64,000 nt of DNA from Terrisporobacter petrolearius (GCF_020748185.1 NZ_JAHZMO010000011.1:56674-120673), one strand, 5' to 3'; counted from the stretch's first letter, positions 6,947 through 15,616 are shown. Notes: generated by a model not told the origin, from the letters alone. Numbers and translations: made by a program.

Positions 6947-8365
6947 TTAAGCTATATTTTGTTTATTACCCTCAGCTTTTACTTTTCTTACTTTATTAAA
7001 GAATATAACTGTGAAAATTAAACCTGCAGCTAAACCTACTCCATTACCTATTGCTGGTGATAATCTAAACCCTTCTGGAGCTTGCATTATATAACTAAAT
7101 GTTACTACTGTCATAAATATTGCTGGTATAACAGTTATAAAATAGTTTTTATTAGACTTAAGTAAGAACATTGTTCCTGTCCATAACATTATCATAGCTA
7201 ATGTTTGGTTTGACCATGCAAAGTATCTCCATATTACGTTGAAATCTATAAATGTTAAAGCTACACCTACTGCAAATAAAGGTATTGCTATCATAAATCT
7301 ATTTTTAATTGCATCTTGCTTTATATTAAATGTGTCAGCTATTGTAAGTCTAGCACTTCTAAATGCTGTATCACCTGAAGTTATTGGACATGCTACAACT
7401 CCTAGTATTGCTAATCCTGCTCCTACTGTTCCAAGTAAAGCAACTGACATTTCTTGAACACCTACTGCTGGATTTGTTCCATAAAGTGCTTGTAATTGTG
7501 GTTCACCATGGAAGAACGCCATTGCTGCTGCTGCCCATATTAAAGCTATAATTCCTTCTGCTACCATTGATCCATAAAATACTGGTCTTATTTCTCTTTC
7601 ATGCTCAACACATCTAGCCATTAAAGGTGATTGCGTAGCATGGAATCCTGATATGGCACCACAAGCTATTGTTATAAATAAATATGGGAAAATTGATTTT
7701 CCTCCTGGATGTAAGTTAGTTAATGATAATTCTGGTATATTGTAACCTTTTACTATTAGCCCACCTGCTATACCAAGAGCCATTATTATAAGTGCCGCCC
7801 CAAATAGAGGATATATTTTTCCTATAACTTTGTCTATTGGAAGTATAGTTGCTAATATATAATAAGCAAATATTACTACTACCCATATTGATGTATCGAT
7901 TTTAGTTAAATTGTTTAAAAGTCCTGCTGGTCCAGTTACAAATACTACACCTACTAAAACTAACAATACTACACTGAATACCACCATTACTTTTCTTGCA
8001 CTTTCTCCTAAGTAAATACCAACAAGTTCTGATGCTGATACTCCTTTGTTTTTAAGTGATAAATAACCTGATAAAAAGTCATGTACACCACCTGCAAATA
8101 TTGTTCCAAACACTATCCATAAAAATGCTGATGGCCCAAATAATGCCCCTTGAATTGCCCCAAATATTGGTCCAAGTCCTGCGATGTTTAAAAATTGGAT
8201 AAGGAATATTTTCTTCCAATCCATTGGTACATAGTCAACTCCATCTTCTAAAGTTATTGCTGGAGTCTTTAATGAATCATCAATTCCAAATGTTCTTTCT
8301 ACAAATCGTCCGTATATGAAATAACCTAAAATTAAAATAACAATTGCACTAAAAAAAGTAATCAT
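6947..8365 (-). CDS. cstA: CstA family carbon-starvation / pyruvate transporter
   Basis: A polytopic membrane protein of 472 residues with about 13-14 hydrophobic segments. Family marks are the N-terminal YGRFVERTFGID, DYVPMDWKKIFLIQFLNIAGLGPIFGAIQGALFGP, and GFHATQSPLMARC. It belongs to the shorter CstA group; E. coli members CstA and BtsT take up pyruvate. The LytTR response regulator and LytS-type kinase genes follow upstream on the same strand with only a 140-nt spacer. This copies the BtsS/BtsR-btsT and LytS-LytR pyruvate-sensing layout. A twin direct repeat and a hairpin over its ribosome site lie in the spacer. Confidence 0.93.
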   Translation of the reverse strand: MITFFSAIVILILGYFIYGRFVERTFGIDDSLKTPAITLEDGVDYVPMDWKKIFLIQFLNIAGLGPIFGAIQGALFGPSAFLWIVFGTIFAGGVHDFLSGYLSLKNKGVSASELVGIYLGESARKVMVVFSVVLLVLVGVVFVTGPAGLLNNLTKIDTSIWVVVIFAYYILATILPIDKVIGKIYPLFGAALIIMALGIAGGLIVKGYNIPELSLTNLHPGGKSIFPYLFITIACGAISGFHATQSPLMARCVEHEREIRPVFYGSMVAEGIIALIWAAAAMAFFHGEPQLQALYGTNPAVGVQEMSVALLGTVGAGLAILGVVACPITSGDTAFRSARLTIADTFNIKQDAIKNRFMIAIPLFAVGVALTFIDFNVIWRYFAWSNQTLAMIMLWTGTMFLLKSNKNYFITVIPAIFMTVVTFSYIMQAPEGFRLSPAIGNGVGLAAGLIFTVIFFNKVRKVKAEGNKQNIA

Positions 8366-8467
8366 AATTTCTACTCCCTCTATAGTTTTTTATAGAGACT
8401 TGTATTTCTTATCATTTTTCCATCTCTATACCAATATAGTACTCCTTATATTTAGGAAAACTATTTC

Positions 8468-8502
8468 TTATGTACGAATTGTCATAAATTATACATGAAT
8501 TG
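8468..8502 (-). promoter_or_regulatory. Candidate LytTR operator (two direct repeats, 21 bp apart) upstream of cstA
   Basis: On the minus strand CAATTCATGTATAA (8502-8489) is repeated as CAATTCGTACATAA (8481-8468), exactly 21 bp apart, about two helix turns. Paired direct repeats with this spacing are the usual binding pattern for LytTR regulators. They lie 100-135 nt upstream of the cstA start and just past the regulator gene's stop. Binding is inferred. Confidence 0.6.
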
Positions 8503-8505
8503 CAT

Positions 8506-9234
8506 TTATATATTCATAAGTTGCCTAAATAACTTCACCCTACCCCTACTTACTGTTATTTCATATTTACCTTTGTTCAGTTTTAAAATATAGGTATTAT
8601 TAAACCAAGGTATAATTTCTTCTATTTTTTCTAGATTTACTAAGTAAGATCTATGAGTCCTAAAAAAGCTATCATTATTAATTGTTTTTTCTACTTCTGA
8701 TATACATTCTCTTATTTCATATTCTTCATCTTTAGTAAAAATATGTGTATATCTTTCTCTTGCTTCACAGTAGTAAATATCATTTACATCAACTATGTGA
8801 ATTTTATCATTTTTCCAAAGGCTTATTTTATTACTAACCTTTTGATACTCAACTTTATCTTTACAATTATCATCAAGGATAGCAGTTTTCAACTTATCTA
8901 ACATGGAAATTATTCTTTCATCTGAATATGGTTTTAAAATATAATCAAAAATATCTAAATTGAATGCTTCCACTGCATAATTATCATAAGCAGTTATAAA
9001 AACTATTTTTGGTTTTCTCTCAAATTTATTTATAGTTTTGGCTAAAAGCATTCCATCTAACTTTGGAATATTAATGTCTAGAAATATGGCATTTAATGTA
9101 TTTTCTTGTATAAAATTAAGTACGTCTAATCCGTTATCAAACTCATCCACAATTTCCATTTTTGTATATTTCTCAATAAAATACCTTAACTCTTTTCTTG
9201 CTGGAAATTCATCATCCACTATAATAACTTTCAT
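8506..9234 (-). CDS. LytTR family response regulator
   Basis: Receiver domain at residues 1-120 with acidic DDEFPARKEL, phosphoacceptor Asp in NAIFLDINIPKLDG and Lys in DYILKPY, then a LytTR DNA-binding domain at about residues 140-242 (YYCEARERYTHIFT, FFRTHRSYLVNLEKI). It lies 3 nt downstream of the LytS-like kinase gene, so the two form an operon. The likely target is cstA next door. Length of 242 residues is typical of LytR/BtsR proteins. Confidence 0.93.
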   Translation of the reverse strand: MKVIIVDDEFPARKELRYFIEKYTKMEIVDEFDNGLDVLNFIQENTLNAIFLDINIPKLDGMLLAKTINKFERKPKIVFITAYDNYAVEAFNLDIFDYILKPYSDERIISMLDKLKTAILDDNCKDKVEYQKVSNKISLWKNDKIHIVDVNDIYYCEARERYTHIFTKDEEYEIRECISEVEKTINNDSFFRTHRSYLVNLEKIEEIIPWFNNTYILKLNKGKYEITVSRGRVKLFRQLMNI

Positions 9235-9237
9235 TTT

Positions 9238-10434
9238 TTACCTCCCAACGTAAAACTCTATTAAAGTTCCACTATCTAGTTTTTTTATGTCTAATCCTCT
9301 ATGATAATATAATTTTAGCCTTAAATGTACATTATAAAGACCTATTTTATTTTCAGGCATATTACCTGAATATAAATTTTCTATAACTTTATCGTCTATT
9401 CCCACTCCATCATCCTCAACAGATACTTTAACCTTTTCTCCTAAATCCTTAACTGAAACAATCACTTGTCCACTTTTATTTTTCTCCTTGCTTAAAATTC
9501 CATGAATAATTGCATTTTCAACTAGTGGCTGAATAATTAAACTTGGTATTTTGACATCCACGTCATCTATGTCATAAATAACTTTTAGTTTTTCACCAAA
9601 TCTTGCTTTTTCTATTTCTACAAATGACTTTACTTGATCTATTTCTTTTTTTATACTTATGGGTTTATCATTAAACTCTAAATTGTGTCTAAGGTAAGTA
9701 GATAAATTTATTATAAGCTCTCTTGCTTTTTGAGGGTCAAAGCGTATAAATGATGCTATTGTATTCAAAGCATTGAATATAAAATGTGGATTAATTTGTC
9801 TTTGAAGAGATGTTATTTCTGCTTTTTTCCTTTCTTCTATCTCTTTTTTATCTTTTTCTATTACTTGTACAATAGACACCATAAATCCTATCCCCAATTG
9901 TCCAACAATAAGAGGTAAATATATGGACCTTATAATATCAATAGCTAAATTTGTAGGTTTTGAAATAAAATATATTAAAAATATTGTTATATTTTCTGAA
10001 ATCATACCAATTAAAATTCCCCAAATAGCCCTTGATGATTTTGGTATCTTTTTGTGTGCGATACCAGATAATATTCCAGCAATAACACTAGATATAAAAC
10101 AAGGTATAGATGTCATTCCCCCTGGATCAATAAAATATCTATGCGCTCCTGCAATAAATCCTGCCGGAATACTAACAACAGGTCCAAATAATACACCACC
10201 AGACACTATAGAAATTATTCTAGTATTTACAATAGATCCTTTGTAATGGATTCCGTTATATGTTGCCATTATTGCCAAAGAAGTAAATATTATAGATATA
10301 ACAGCTAAATCTTTTTTACTGTATTTTTCTTTTTCAAAAATTTTTTTAAATGTATTTAATCTACTAATTAATAAAAATAGCATCACTAACAAACTTGTCT
10401 TTTCCATCAATGCTATTAAATAATCTGTCTTCAT
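9238..10434 (-). CDS. LytS/BtsS-type sensor histidine kinase
   Basis: About six N-terminal membrane segments make a 5TM-5TMR_LYT sensor (residues 1-190, with GGVLFGPVVSIPAGFIAGAHRY), which in relatives senses extracellular pyruvate. Next is a short coiled stretch, then a His_kinase domain with the phosphorylated His in NPHFIFNALNTIASF, and a HATPase with the N box PLVENAIIHGI and the DDGVGID loop. It is 398 residues, shorter than LytS (about 560) because it has no GAF domain between sensor and kinase, an arrangement found in many clostridial members. First gene of the kinase-regulator pair; its upstream region holds no obvious operator. Confidence 0.92.
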   Translation of the reverse strand: MKTDYLIALMEKTSLLVMLFLLISRLNTFKKIFEKEKYSKKDLAVISIIFTSLAIMATYNGIHYKGSIVNTRIISIVSGGVLFGPVVSIPAGFIAGAHRYFIDPGGMTSIPCFISSVIAGILSGIAHKKIPKSSRAIWGILIGMISENITIFLIYFISKPTNLAIDIIRSIYLPLIVGQLGIGFMVSIVQVIEKDKKEIEERKKAEITSLQRQINPHFIFNALNTIASFIRFDPQKARELIINLSTYLRHNLEFNDKPISIKKEIDQVKSFVEIEKARFGEKLKVIYDIDDVDVKIPSLIIQPLVENAIIHGILSKEKNKSGQVIVSVKDLGEKVKVSVEDDGVGIDDKVIENLYSGNMPENKIGLYNVHLRLKLYYHRGLDIKKLDSGTLIEFYVGR

Positions 10435-10527
10435 ATGACTCCTCCTTTGCCCTTCACATTAAGTATATATTACCACTTTATTTTATTTCAAATAAACAAT
10501 CAATTAATATATATAGTTTATTTCATC

Positions 10528-10560
10528 AAAAAAGGGCGTATCAAAAATGATACTACCCTT
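10528..10560 (-). terminator. Terminator after niaR
   Basis: Minus-strand hairpin AAGGG..GTATC / GATAC..CCCTT with a small internal bulge, followed by TTTTTTGATG. It lies 15 nt past the niaR stop. Confidence 0.8.
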
Positions 10561-10574
10561 AATAAACTTAAATT

Positions 10575-11084
10575 TTATAATAATATATTTACTTCTTTTA
10601 GTTCCTTTTTTATCTCTTCCAAAGTATTTTCATCTGGTACTTCTATTGTATGAACATGATAATCTTGTGTTAAACTAGATAATTGTTTAAATCCATTCTT
10701 TTTACTATTTTTCATAAATATTTTAAGATCTCTATTTGATGCAAGGTTTAATTCAGCTTTTATTGTTCCATAAGTCGGATGATCTACTATAACATCCTTT
10801 ACTTTGCCACCTAAATCAATAATTGTTTGCAATTCTAATAGAATCTGATCCTCATTATAATGATTTTTACATTTTATTTTAAATTCTTGATTCCTTATAG
10901 CATATATAATATATCCAGTAGATGTAGCTAATATATCAATTCCAGAAGCTCTTAATAGTGCAATATCCTTTACAACAATCTGTCTTGTTACATTAAGTTC
11001 TTTTGCTAAGTCTACACCTTTAACTGGTTTATTAGATGTTTTTAATATATGTAATAATTTTTCTCTTCTTTCATTGCTATTCAT
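10575..11084 (-). CDS. niaR: NiaR, niacin-responsive repressor of NAD synthesis
   Basis: N-terminal helix-turn-helix of the HTH_11 type (residues 1-60: KGVDLAKELNVTRQIVVKDIALLRASGIDI), then a 3H domain with conserved histidines (CKNHYNEDQ, VDHPTYGTI, DYHVHTIEV) that binds nicotinate with a metal. Start set at ATG 11084, preceded by AGAAGGTG; a TTG six codons further out has no site. The gene is divergent from nadA-nadB-nadC, with a 48-bp palindrome between them that contains a NiaR-type operator. About 170 residues, as in Bacillus and Thermotoga NiaR. Confidence 0.93.
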   Translation of the reverse strand: MNSNERREKLLHILKTSNKPVKGVDLAKELNVTRQIVVKDIALLRASGIDILATSTGYIIYAIRNQEFKIKCKNHYNEDQILLELQTIIDLGGKVKDVIVDHPTYGTIKAELNLASNRDLKIFMKNSKKNGFKQLSSLTQDYHVHTIEVPDENTLEEIKKELKEVNILL

Positions 11085-11223
11085 AACACACCTTCTTTTC
11101 AAATAATTAGTTTATCTATCTTTTTACTATTCTATATAGATTTTTACCATAAATCAATAGGTCATTTATTATACTTAATTGCAACATTATATATTATTAA
11201 GTTTTTAACTATCCTATTTTTTG

Positions 11224-11292
11224 TTGTGTAGTAATAACTACGGTGTTATAATGTTTTTACAAGTGTATATACACTTGTAAAAACATTATAAC
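11224..11292 (+). promoter_or_regulatory. nadABC promoter and 48-bp palindromic NiaR operator
   Basis: Positions 11245-11292 form a perfect 48-bp palindrome. Its heart, ACAAGTGTATATACACTTGT (11259-11278), fits the NiaR site pattern of two ACACTTGT-like halves. The palindrome includes TATAAT on the plus strand (11247-11252, 17 nt after TTGTGT at 11224) and, by symmetry, TATAAT on the minus strand (11290-11285). Repressor bound here would cover the start region of nadA. An inverted repeat GTAGTaataACTAC fills the -35/-10 spacer (11228-11241). Confidence 0.8.
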
Positions 11293-11308
11293 AGAAAAGG
11301 GTGTAAAT

Positions 11309-12235
11309 ATGAGGAATATTTTAAAAGAAAATATTTTACAGTTAAAAAAAGAAAAAAACGCTATAATACTTGCTCATCTATATGAGCCTGATGAAATACA
11401 AGAAATTGCTGATTATGTTGGAGATTCATATTATTTAAGCAAAATTGCTCGTGATTGTGAGGAAGAATTAATTATATTCTGTGGAGTAAAATTTATGGGG
11501 GAAAGTGCTAAAATTTTATCTCCACACAAAAAAATCATCTTGCCAGCTACTAATGCGGGATGTCCAATGGCTGATATGGCTAATGCCTCTGATTTAGAAG
11601 AAATAATAGCAAAATATCCAAATGCTTTTAAGGTATGTTATATAAATTCATCTTATGAAGTTAAAGCCCTTTGTGATGTTTCTGTTACTTCATCTAGCGC
11701 TTTAGACATTTTAAAAAATGTTCCTAATAAAGAAATTTTATTTTTACCAGATAGAAATTTAGGTAGTTACATATCTGAATTTTTCCCTGAGAAAGAATTT
11801 ATTCTATGGGAGGGCTTCTGTCCTACTCATGAAAGACTTACTTCTGAGGAAGTATTAAGAGCTAAGAAAGATCATCCAAATGCAAAAATTTTAGCTCACC
11901 CAGAATGTAACAAACCAGTTAGAGACTTAGCTGATTATATAGGAAGCACAAGTGGAATCATAAACTATGCTACAAAATGTGAAGATGAAGAATTTATAAT
12001 TTGTACAGAGGAGGGTATTTTGTATGAATTAAATAAAAGAAACCCTAATAAGAAGTTTTATTTCCCAGAAAAAATGATTTGTCCTAATATGAAAAAAACT
12101 TCTTTAGAGAAAGTTTATGACGCTTTATGCGGAAAAGTAGATGAAGTTGTTCTAGATAAAGATATATCAGAAAAAGCTTTAACATCTCTAGAAAACATGC
12201 ATAAATTAGGGGAGATGGTTCTTTGTGGAAAATAA
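11309..12235 (+). CDS. nadA: Quinolinate synthase
   Basis: NadA condenses iminoaspartate with dihydroxyacetone phosphate to quinolinate using a 4Fe-4S cluster. The conserved features are AHLYEPDEIQEIADYVGDS near the start, the MGES segment, and cluster cysteines within CGVKFMGE, CPMADM, HPEC and CPNMK. At 308 residues it belongs to the compact class. ATG at 11309 follows AAAGGGTG. It is the first gene of the nadA-nadB-nadC operon, overlaps nadB by 11 nt, and is controlled from the NiaR palindrome just upstream. Confidence 0.97.
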   Translation: MRNILKENILQLKKEKNAIILAHLYEPDEIQEIADYVGDSYYLSKIARDCEEELIIFCGVKFMGESAKILSPHKKIILPATNAGCPMADMANASDLEEIIAKYPNAFKVCYINSSYEVKALCDVSVTSSSALDILKNVPNKEILFLPDRNLGSYISEFFPEKEFILWEGFCPTHERLTSEEVLRAKKDHPNAKILAHPECNKPVRDLADYIGSTSGIINYATKCEDEEFIICTEEGILYELNKRNPNKKFYFPEKMICPNMKKTSLEKVYDALCGKVDEVVLDKDISEKALTSLENMHKLGEMVLCGK

Positions 12236-13517
12236 ATATGTAGATGTTTTAGTAGTTGGATCTGGTGTAGCTGGACTATATTGCGCACTAAATCTTCGTC
12301 AAGATTTAGATGTAATTGTGGTTTCAAAGGACAAAATAGATTGTACTAATACATCTTTAGCTCAGGGTGGTATATCTGTGGCTAGGGATTTAGATGATGT
12401 TCCATTTTTTACTGAAGATACTTTAAAAGCTGGTAAATATAAAAATAATATTCAAGCTGTAAATGTTCTAACAAAAGAATCTATTGAAAACGTAGATTAC
12501 CTAGTTTCTTTGGGACTTGATGTTGATAAAGATGAGGATGGTAATTGGGATTATACAAAAGAAGGTGCTCACTGTGTAAATAGAATTATACACACGCAAG
12601 ATAATACTGGAGAAAATGTTGAAAAAATTCTTGTAAAAAATTCTTTTCAACATAAAAATATAAGAATCTCAGAGGATACATTCCTTGTTGATATAATTGA
12701 AAGAAACAACAAATGTATTGGCGCTATATTATTAAAAGATAAAGAACAAATTAATGTATTTGCTAAATTTGTAGTTCTTGCTTGTGGCGGAATTGGTGGT
12801 TTGTATAAAAATTCTACTAGCCAAAGAATTTTAAGAGGAGATGGTTTAGCTGTAGCTCTTAGACATGAAATAGAACTTAAAGATATTAATTATATTCAAA
12901 TCCACCCTACTGCTTTTTATGATGAGTCTGGTGATGAAAGAAGATTTTTAATATCTGAATCTGTAAGAGGTGAAGGTGGAAAACTTTACAATATCAATGG
13001 AGAAAGATTTGTGGACGAACTTCAGCCTAGAGACGTAGTATCTGATGCAATCTTCAATGAAATGAAAAAAACTAATACACCTTATGTACATCTTGATATT
13101 AGTTTCTTAAATGAAGAATATCTTAAAAACCGTTTTTCTACTATTTATAATAAATGTTTAGAAAAAGGTACTGATATTACAAAAGGTCCTATAAAAGTTT
13201 CTCCTGCTCAACATTATTTTATGGGTGGTATCAAGGTGGATTTAAATAGTAAAACCTCCATGAAAAACCTATATGCCGTTGGTGAAACTGCTTGCACAGG
13301 AATTCATGGTGCCAATAGACTGGCTAGTAACTCTTTACTTGAAGGCCTTGTTTTCTCTAAAAGAGCTGCCAAAGATATTAATGAAAACATAGATCAATTT
13401 AATCTAACAAAAGTGTATATTGATGAAATGTATACTAGCAGAGAAGAAATTGAAGAAGAAAATAAACGTATAGTAGTAAATGCTATTAAAGATAAGGGTG
13501 GAGTTATAGATGATTAA
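12225..13517 (+). CDS. nadB: L-aspartate oxidase
   Basis: Flavoprotein that oxidises aspartate to iminoaspartate, the substrate of NadA. The N-terminal dinucleotide fold is VVGSGVAGLYCAL; further marks are TSLAQGGISVA, the active-site region IQIHPTAFYD, SESVRGEGG, and HGANRLASNSLLEGLVF with FAD-binding residues. At 430 residues it lacks most of the C-terminal helical bundle of the 530-540 residue E. coli and Bacillus enzymes, a shortened form found in other clostridia. In anaerobes the electron acceptor is probably fumarate. GTG start inside the end of nadA, with GGGGAG 10 nt upstream. Confidence 0.95.
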   Translation: MENKYVDVLVVGSGVAGLYCALNLRQDLDVIVVSKDKIDCTNTSLAQGGISVARDLDDVPFFTEDTLKAGKYKNNIQAVNVLTKESIENVDYLVSLGLDVDKDEDGNWDYTKEGAHCVNRIIHTQDNTGENVEKILVKNSFQHKNIRISEDTFLVDIIERNNKCIGAILLKDKEQINVFAKFVVLACGGIGGLYKNSTSQRILRGDGLAVALRHEIELKDINYIQIHPTAFYDESGDERRFLISESVRGEGGKLYNINGERFVDELQPRDVVSDAIFNEMKKTNTPYVHLDISFLNEEYLKNRFSTIYNKCLEKGTDITKGPIKVSPAQHYFMGGIKVDLNSKTSMKNLYAVGETACTGIHGANRLASNSLLEGLVFSKRAAKDINENIDQFNLTKVYIDEMYTSREEIEEENKRIVVNAIKDKGGVIDD

Positions 13518-14349
13518 CTTTTTAGTAGTAGATAAAATAATTAAAAATGCTCTTGTGGAAGATATCCCTGGAGAAGATATAAGTACAAATTCTGTAATTA
13601 GTGAAGATAGTAATTCTACTGTAGATTTAATTTGCAAAGAAGAAGGAATCGTGGCTGGACTTAAAGTTTTTGAAAGAGTTTTTAAAATTCTTGGCCATGT
13701 GGAAGTTACTTTTTTTAAAAATGATGGGGATAAAATTTATCCTGGCGATAAAATAGCTCTTATAAAAGGAAATACTAGATTCATTCTTCAAGGTGAGCGT
13801 GTTGCTCTAAATTTATTACAAAGAATGAGTGGTATAGCTACACTTACTAATAAATATGTTAGAGAAATTGAACATACAAACGCTAAATTATTGGACACAA
13901 GAAAAACCACACCTAACTTAAAAATACTTGAAAAATATGCAGTTAAAGTTGGCGGTGGTCATAATCATAGATTCAATTTATCTGATGGTGTTATGCTAAA
14001 AGACAATCATATTTCAGCCGCTGGCGGCATTGCTAATGCTGTTAAGCTATGTAGAGAAAATTCTTCTTTTGTTAGAAAAATTGAAGTTGAAACTGAAACA
14101 TTAGATATGGTTAAAGACGCTCTACAAGCTAGTGCTGACATTATTATGCTAGATAACATGAATTTAGAAGTAGCAAAAGAAGCCATAAATATGATTGGTG
14201 ACAAAGCAATTATAGAGTTTTCTGGTAATGTGGGATTGGAAAATATTAAACATATTGCTGAGATTGGTGTTGATTGTATATCCGTTGGTGCTCTTACTCA
14301 TTCTGTAAAAAATCTTGATCTTAGTATGAAAAACTTAAAAAATATATAA
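13510..14349 (+). CDS. nadC: Nicotinate-nucleotide pyrophosphorylase (quinolinate phosphoribosyltransferase)
   Basis: NadC turns quinolinate and PRPP into nicotinate mononucleotide. The family sequence is plain: ALVEDIPGEDIST, LNLLQRMSGIATLT, LDTRKTTPNLKILEKYAVKVGGGHNHR (substrate-binding Arg, Lys and His), DGVMLKDNHI and IMLDNM. 279 residues is the usual length. It overlaps nadB by 8 nt and closes the operon; a terminator follows 12 nt later. Confidence 0.97.
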   Translation: MINFLVVDKIIKNALVEDIPGEDISTNSVISEDSNSTVDLICKEEGIVAGLKVFERVFKILGHVEVTFFKNDGDKIYPGDKIALIKGNTRFILQGERVALNLLQRMSGIATLTNKYVREIEHTNAKLLDTRKTTPNLKILEKYAVKVGGGHNHRFNLSDGVMLKDNHISAAGGIANAVKLCRENSSFVRKIEVETETLDMVKDALQASADIIMLDNMNLEVAKEAINMIGDKAIIEFSGNVGLENIKHIAEIGVDCISVGALTHSVKNLDLSMKNLKNI

Positions 14350-14360
14350 CTTATGAAAAT

Positions 14361-14410
14361 AAAGAGTAATAATTTTAGATGATTTTAGTCTAAAACTATT
14401 ACTCTTTTTA
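14361..14410 (+). terminator. Terminator of nadABC
   Basis: Long stem AAAGAGTAATAATTTTAGA / TCTAAAACTATTACTCTTT (one mismatch) with a 9-nt loop, then TTTATTTATG. Confidence 0.85.
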
Positions 14411-14448
14411 TTTATGAAATAATTTTATATATTAAATTAAATTTCTTC

Positions 14449-14504
14449 TTTGACAATCATAGTTGTCAAAGCTAATATGTAATTATGACAATTATAGTTG
14501 TCAT
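14449..14504 (+). promoter_or_regulatory. XRE gene promoter with twin palindromic operators
   Basis: Site 1 is TTTGACAA-6-TTGTCAAA (14449-14470) and site 2 is ATGACAA-6-TTGTCAT (14485-14504); their centres are 35 bp apart. Site 1 contains the -35 TTGACA (14450-14455), which stands 17 nt before TAATAT (14473-14478). Site 2 sits at the expected transcript start. The layout strongly suggests that the XRE protein just downstream represses itself. Confidence 0.75.
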
Positions 14505-14534
14505 TTTTACAATGTGATTAGTTAGGAGAATTAT

Positions 14535-14750
14535 ATGCCATTAAATAATCGTTTAAAAGAATATCGAACTAAGATTAATGTAAATCAAACGCAGATGGGA
14601 AACCTAGTTGGAGTATCTAGGCAGACAATTAGTCAAATTGAGCGTGGAGATTATTCTCCTTCAGTTACTTTAGCATTAAAAATAGCAAAGATTTTCAATG
14701 TAAGCGTGGAAAATCTTTTTAGTTATGAGGAGGATGAAGTTGTCAAATAA
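14535..14750 (+). CDS. Small XRE family HTH regulator
   Basis: A 71-residue protein that is little more than a Cro/CI helix-turn-helix: NRLKEYRTKINVNQTQMGNLVGVSRQTISQIERGDYSPSVTLALKIAKIFNVSVENLF. AGGAG lies 6 nt before ATG. It resembles the stand-alone YgzD/HipB-like regulators widespread in Firmicutes. Its stop overlaps the start of the YdcF-like gene, so both are expressed together from the twin-operator promoter. Confidence 0.93.
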   Translation: MPLNNRLKEYRTKINVNQTQMGNLVGVSRQTISQIERGDYSPSVTLALKIAKIFNVSVENLFSYEEDEVVK

Positions 14751-15402
14751 TATAGATTATTACGGAAAAATATTATGGGATTATCATAAATTAAATCAAA
14801 AAACTGAAAAGGTTGAAATTATTTTAGGACTTGGAAGTCATGACTTATTTGTTGCTAGAAGATGTGCTGAACTTTTCCTAAAAGGATATGGCGATAATAT
14901 AATTTTTACTGGTGGTTTTGGCAGAATTACTAAAAATATCTGGAATATGACTGAAGGGGAAAAATTCACAGAAGTGGCTATAGATATGGGTGTTCCCAAA
15001 AACAAAATTATTATTGAAAATAAAGCTTCAAATACTGGCGAAAATATAAGTAAAACAAAAAAAATGTTGAAAAACTTAGACTTATACCCTTCATCTTTTT
15101 TAATTGTAGATAAGCCTTATAGGGAAAGAAGGACTTTTGCCACCATAAAAAAACAGTGGCCTGAAATTAATTTTCTTATTACATCTCCTCAACATAGCTA
15201 TGAGGAGTACTGTTCTTTTTATTCTGATGGTGAAATTTCTAAAGATGAATTTATAAGCATTATGGTTGGTGATTTACAGCGAATTGATTTATATGGGAAA
15301 AATGGATTTCAAATTAAACAAGATATCCCTGTTGAAGTTATTGATGCTTATGACAAGTTAATTAGTTTCGGATACGTTAAACAATTATTATTAACAAAAT
15401 AA
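14740..15402 (+). CDS. YdcF family (DUF218) protein
   Basis: DUF218 fold of about 220 residues without a membrane anchor: VEIILGLGSHDLFVARRCAELFLKGYGDNIIFTGG gives the conserved LG..D..VA.RA......G.A..I..TGG pattern, followed by ENKASNTGENI (acid-rich loop) and VDKPYRERRTF. Relatives in E. coli bind S-adenosylmethionine or act in envelope polymer export, but no reaction is settled for the cytoplasmic type. Start chosen at TTG 14740 because AGGAGG (14728-14733) is 6 nt upstream; the ATGs at 14725 and 14734 lie around that site. It overlaps the XRE gene by 11 nt. Confidence 0.8.
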   Translation: MSNNIDYYGKILWDYHKLNQKTEKVEIILGLGSHDLFVARRCAELFLKGYGDNIIFTGGFGRITKNIWNMTEGEKFTEVAIDMGVPKNKIIIENKASNTGENISKTKKMLKNLDLYPSSFLIVDKPYRERRTFATIKKQWPEINFLITSPQHSYEEYCSFYSDGEISKDEFISIMVGDLQRIDLYGKNGFQIKQDIPVEVIDAYDKLISFGYVKQLLLTK

Positions 15403-15403
15403 C

Positions 15404-15430
15404 AAGGAGAACCCTCTTAAGGAGTTCTCT
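15404..15430 (+). terminator. Probable terminator after the YdcF-like gene
   Basis: Imperfect hairpin around GAGAAC / GTTCTC with weak T-rich tail (CTTCATCTT), directly after the stop codon. Confidence 0.45.
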
Positions 15431-15446
15431 TCATCTTAAACTTATA

Positions 15447-15578
15447 TTATTGTGTCCGATTGTAGTAAAATCCTTTAATACAATCTAAATCTTTATTTAT
15501 TGGTGTAAGTTTTTGATCTAATGATTTATTTATGTTATTAAATAATTCTTTATCTATAGCTATACCTCCAAAGTTCAT
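15447..15578 (-). pseudogene. Possible 3' fragment of an unidentified gene
   Basis: A minus-strand frame of 43 codons from ATG 15578 (MNFGGIAIDKELFNNINKSL...CIKGFYYNRTQ) has protein-like composition, and the frame stays open for a further dozen codons upstream. It has no ribosome site and no recognised family. It may be the tail of a lost gene or chance. The rest of the spacer 15403-15759 holds only the two hairpins listed. Confidence 0.3.
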
Positions 15579-15616
15579 TCTATAAATACTATTAGCTTTT
15601 TTTAGTTTATAATAAT

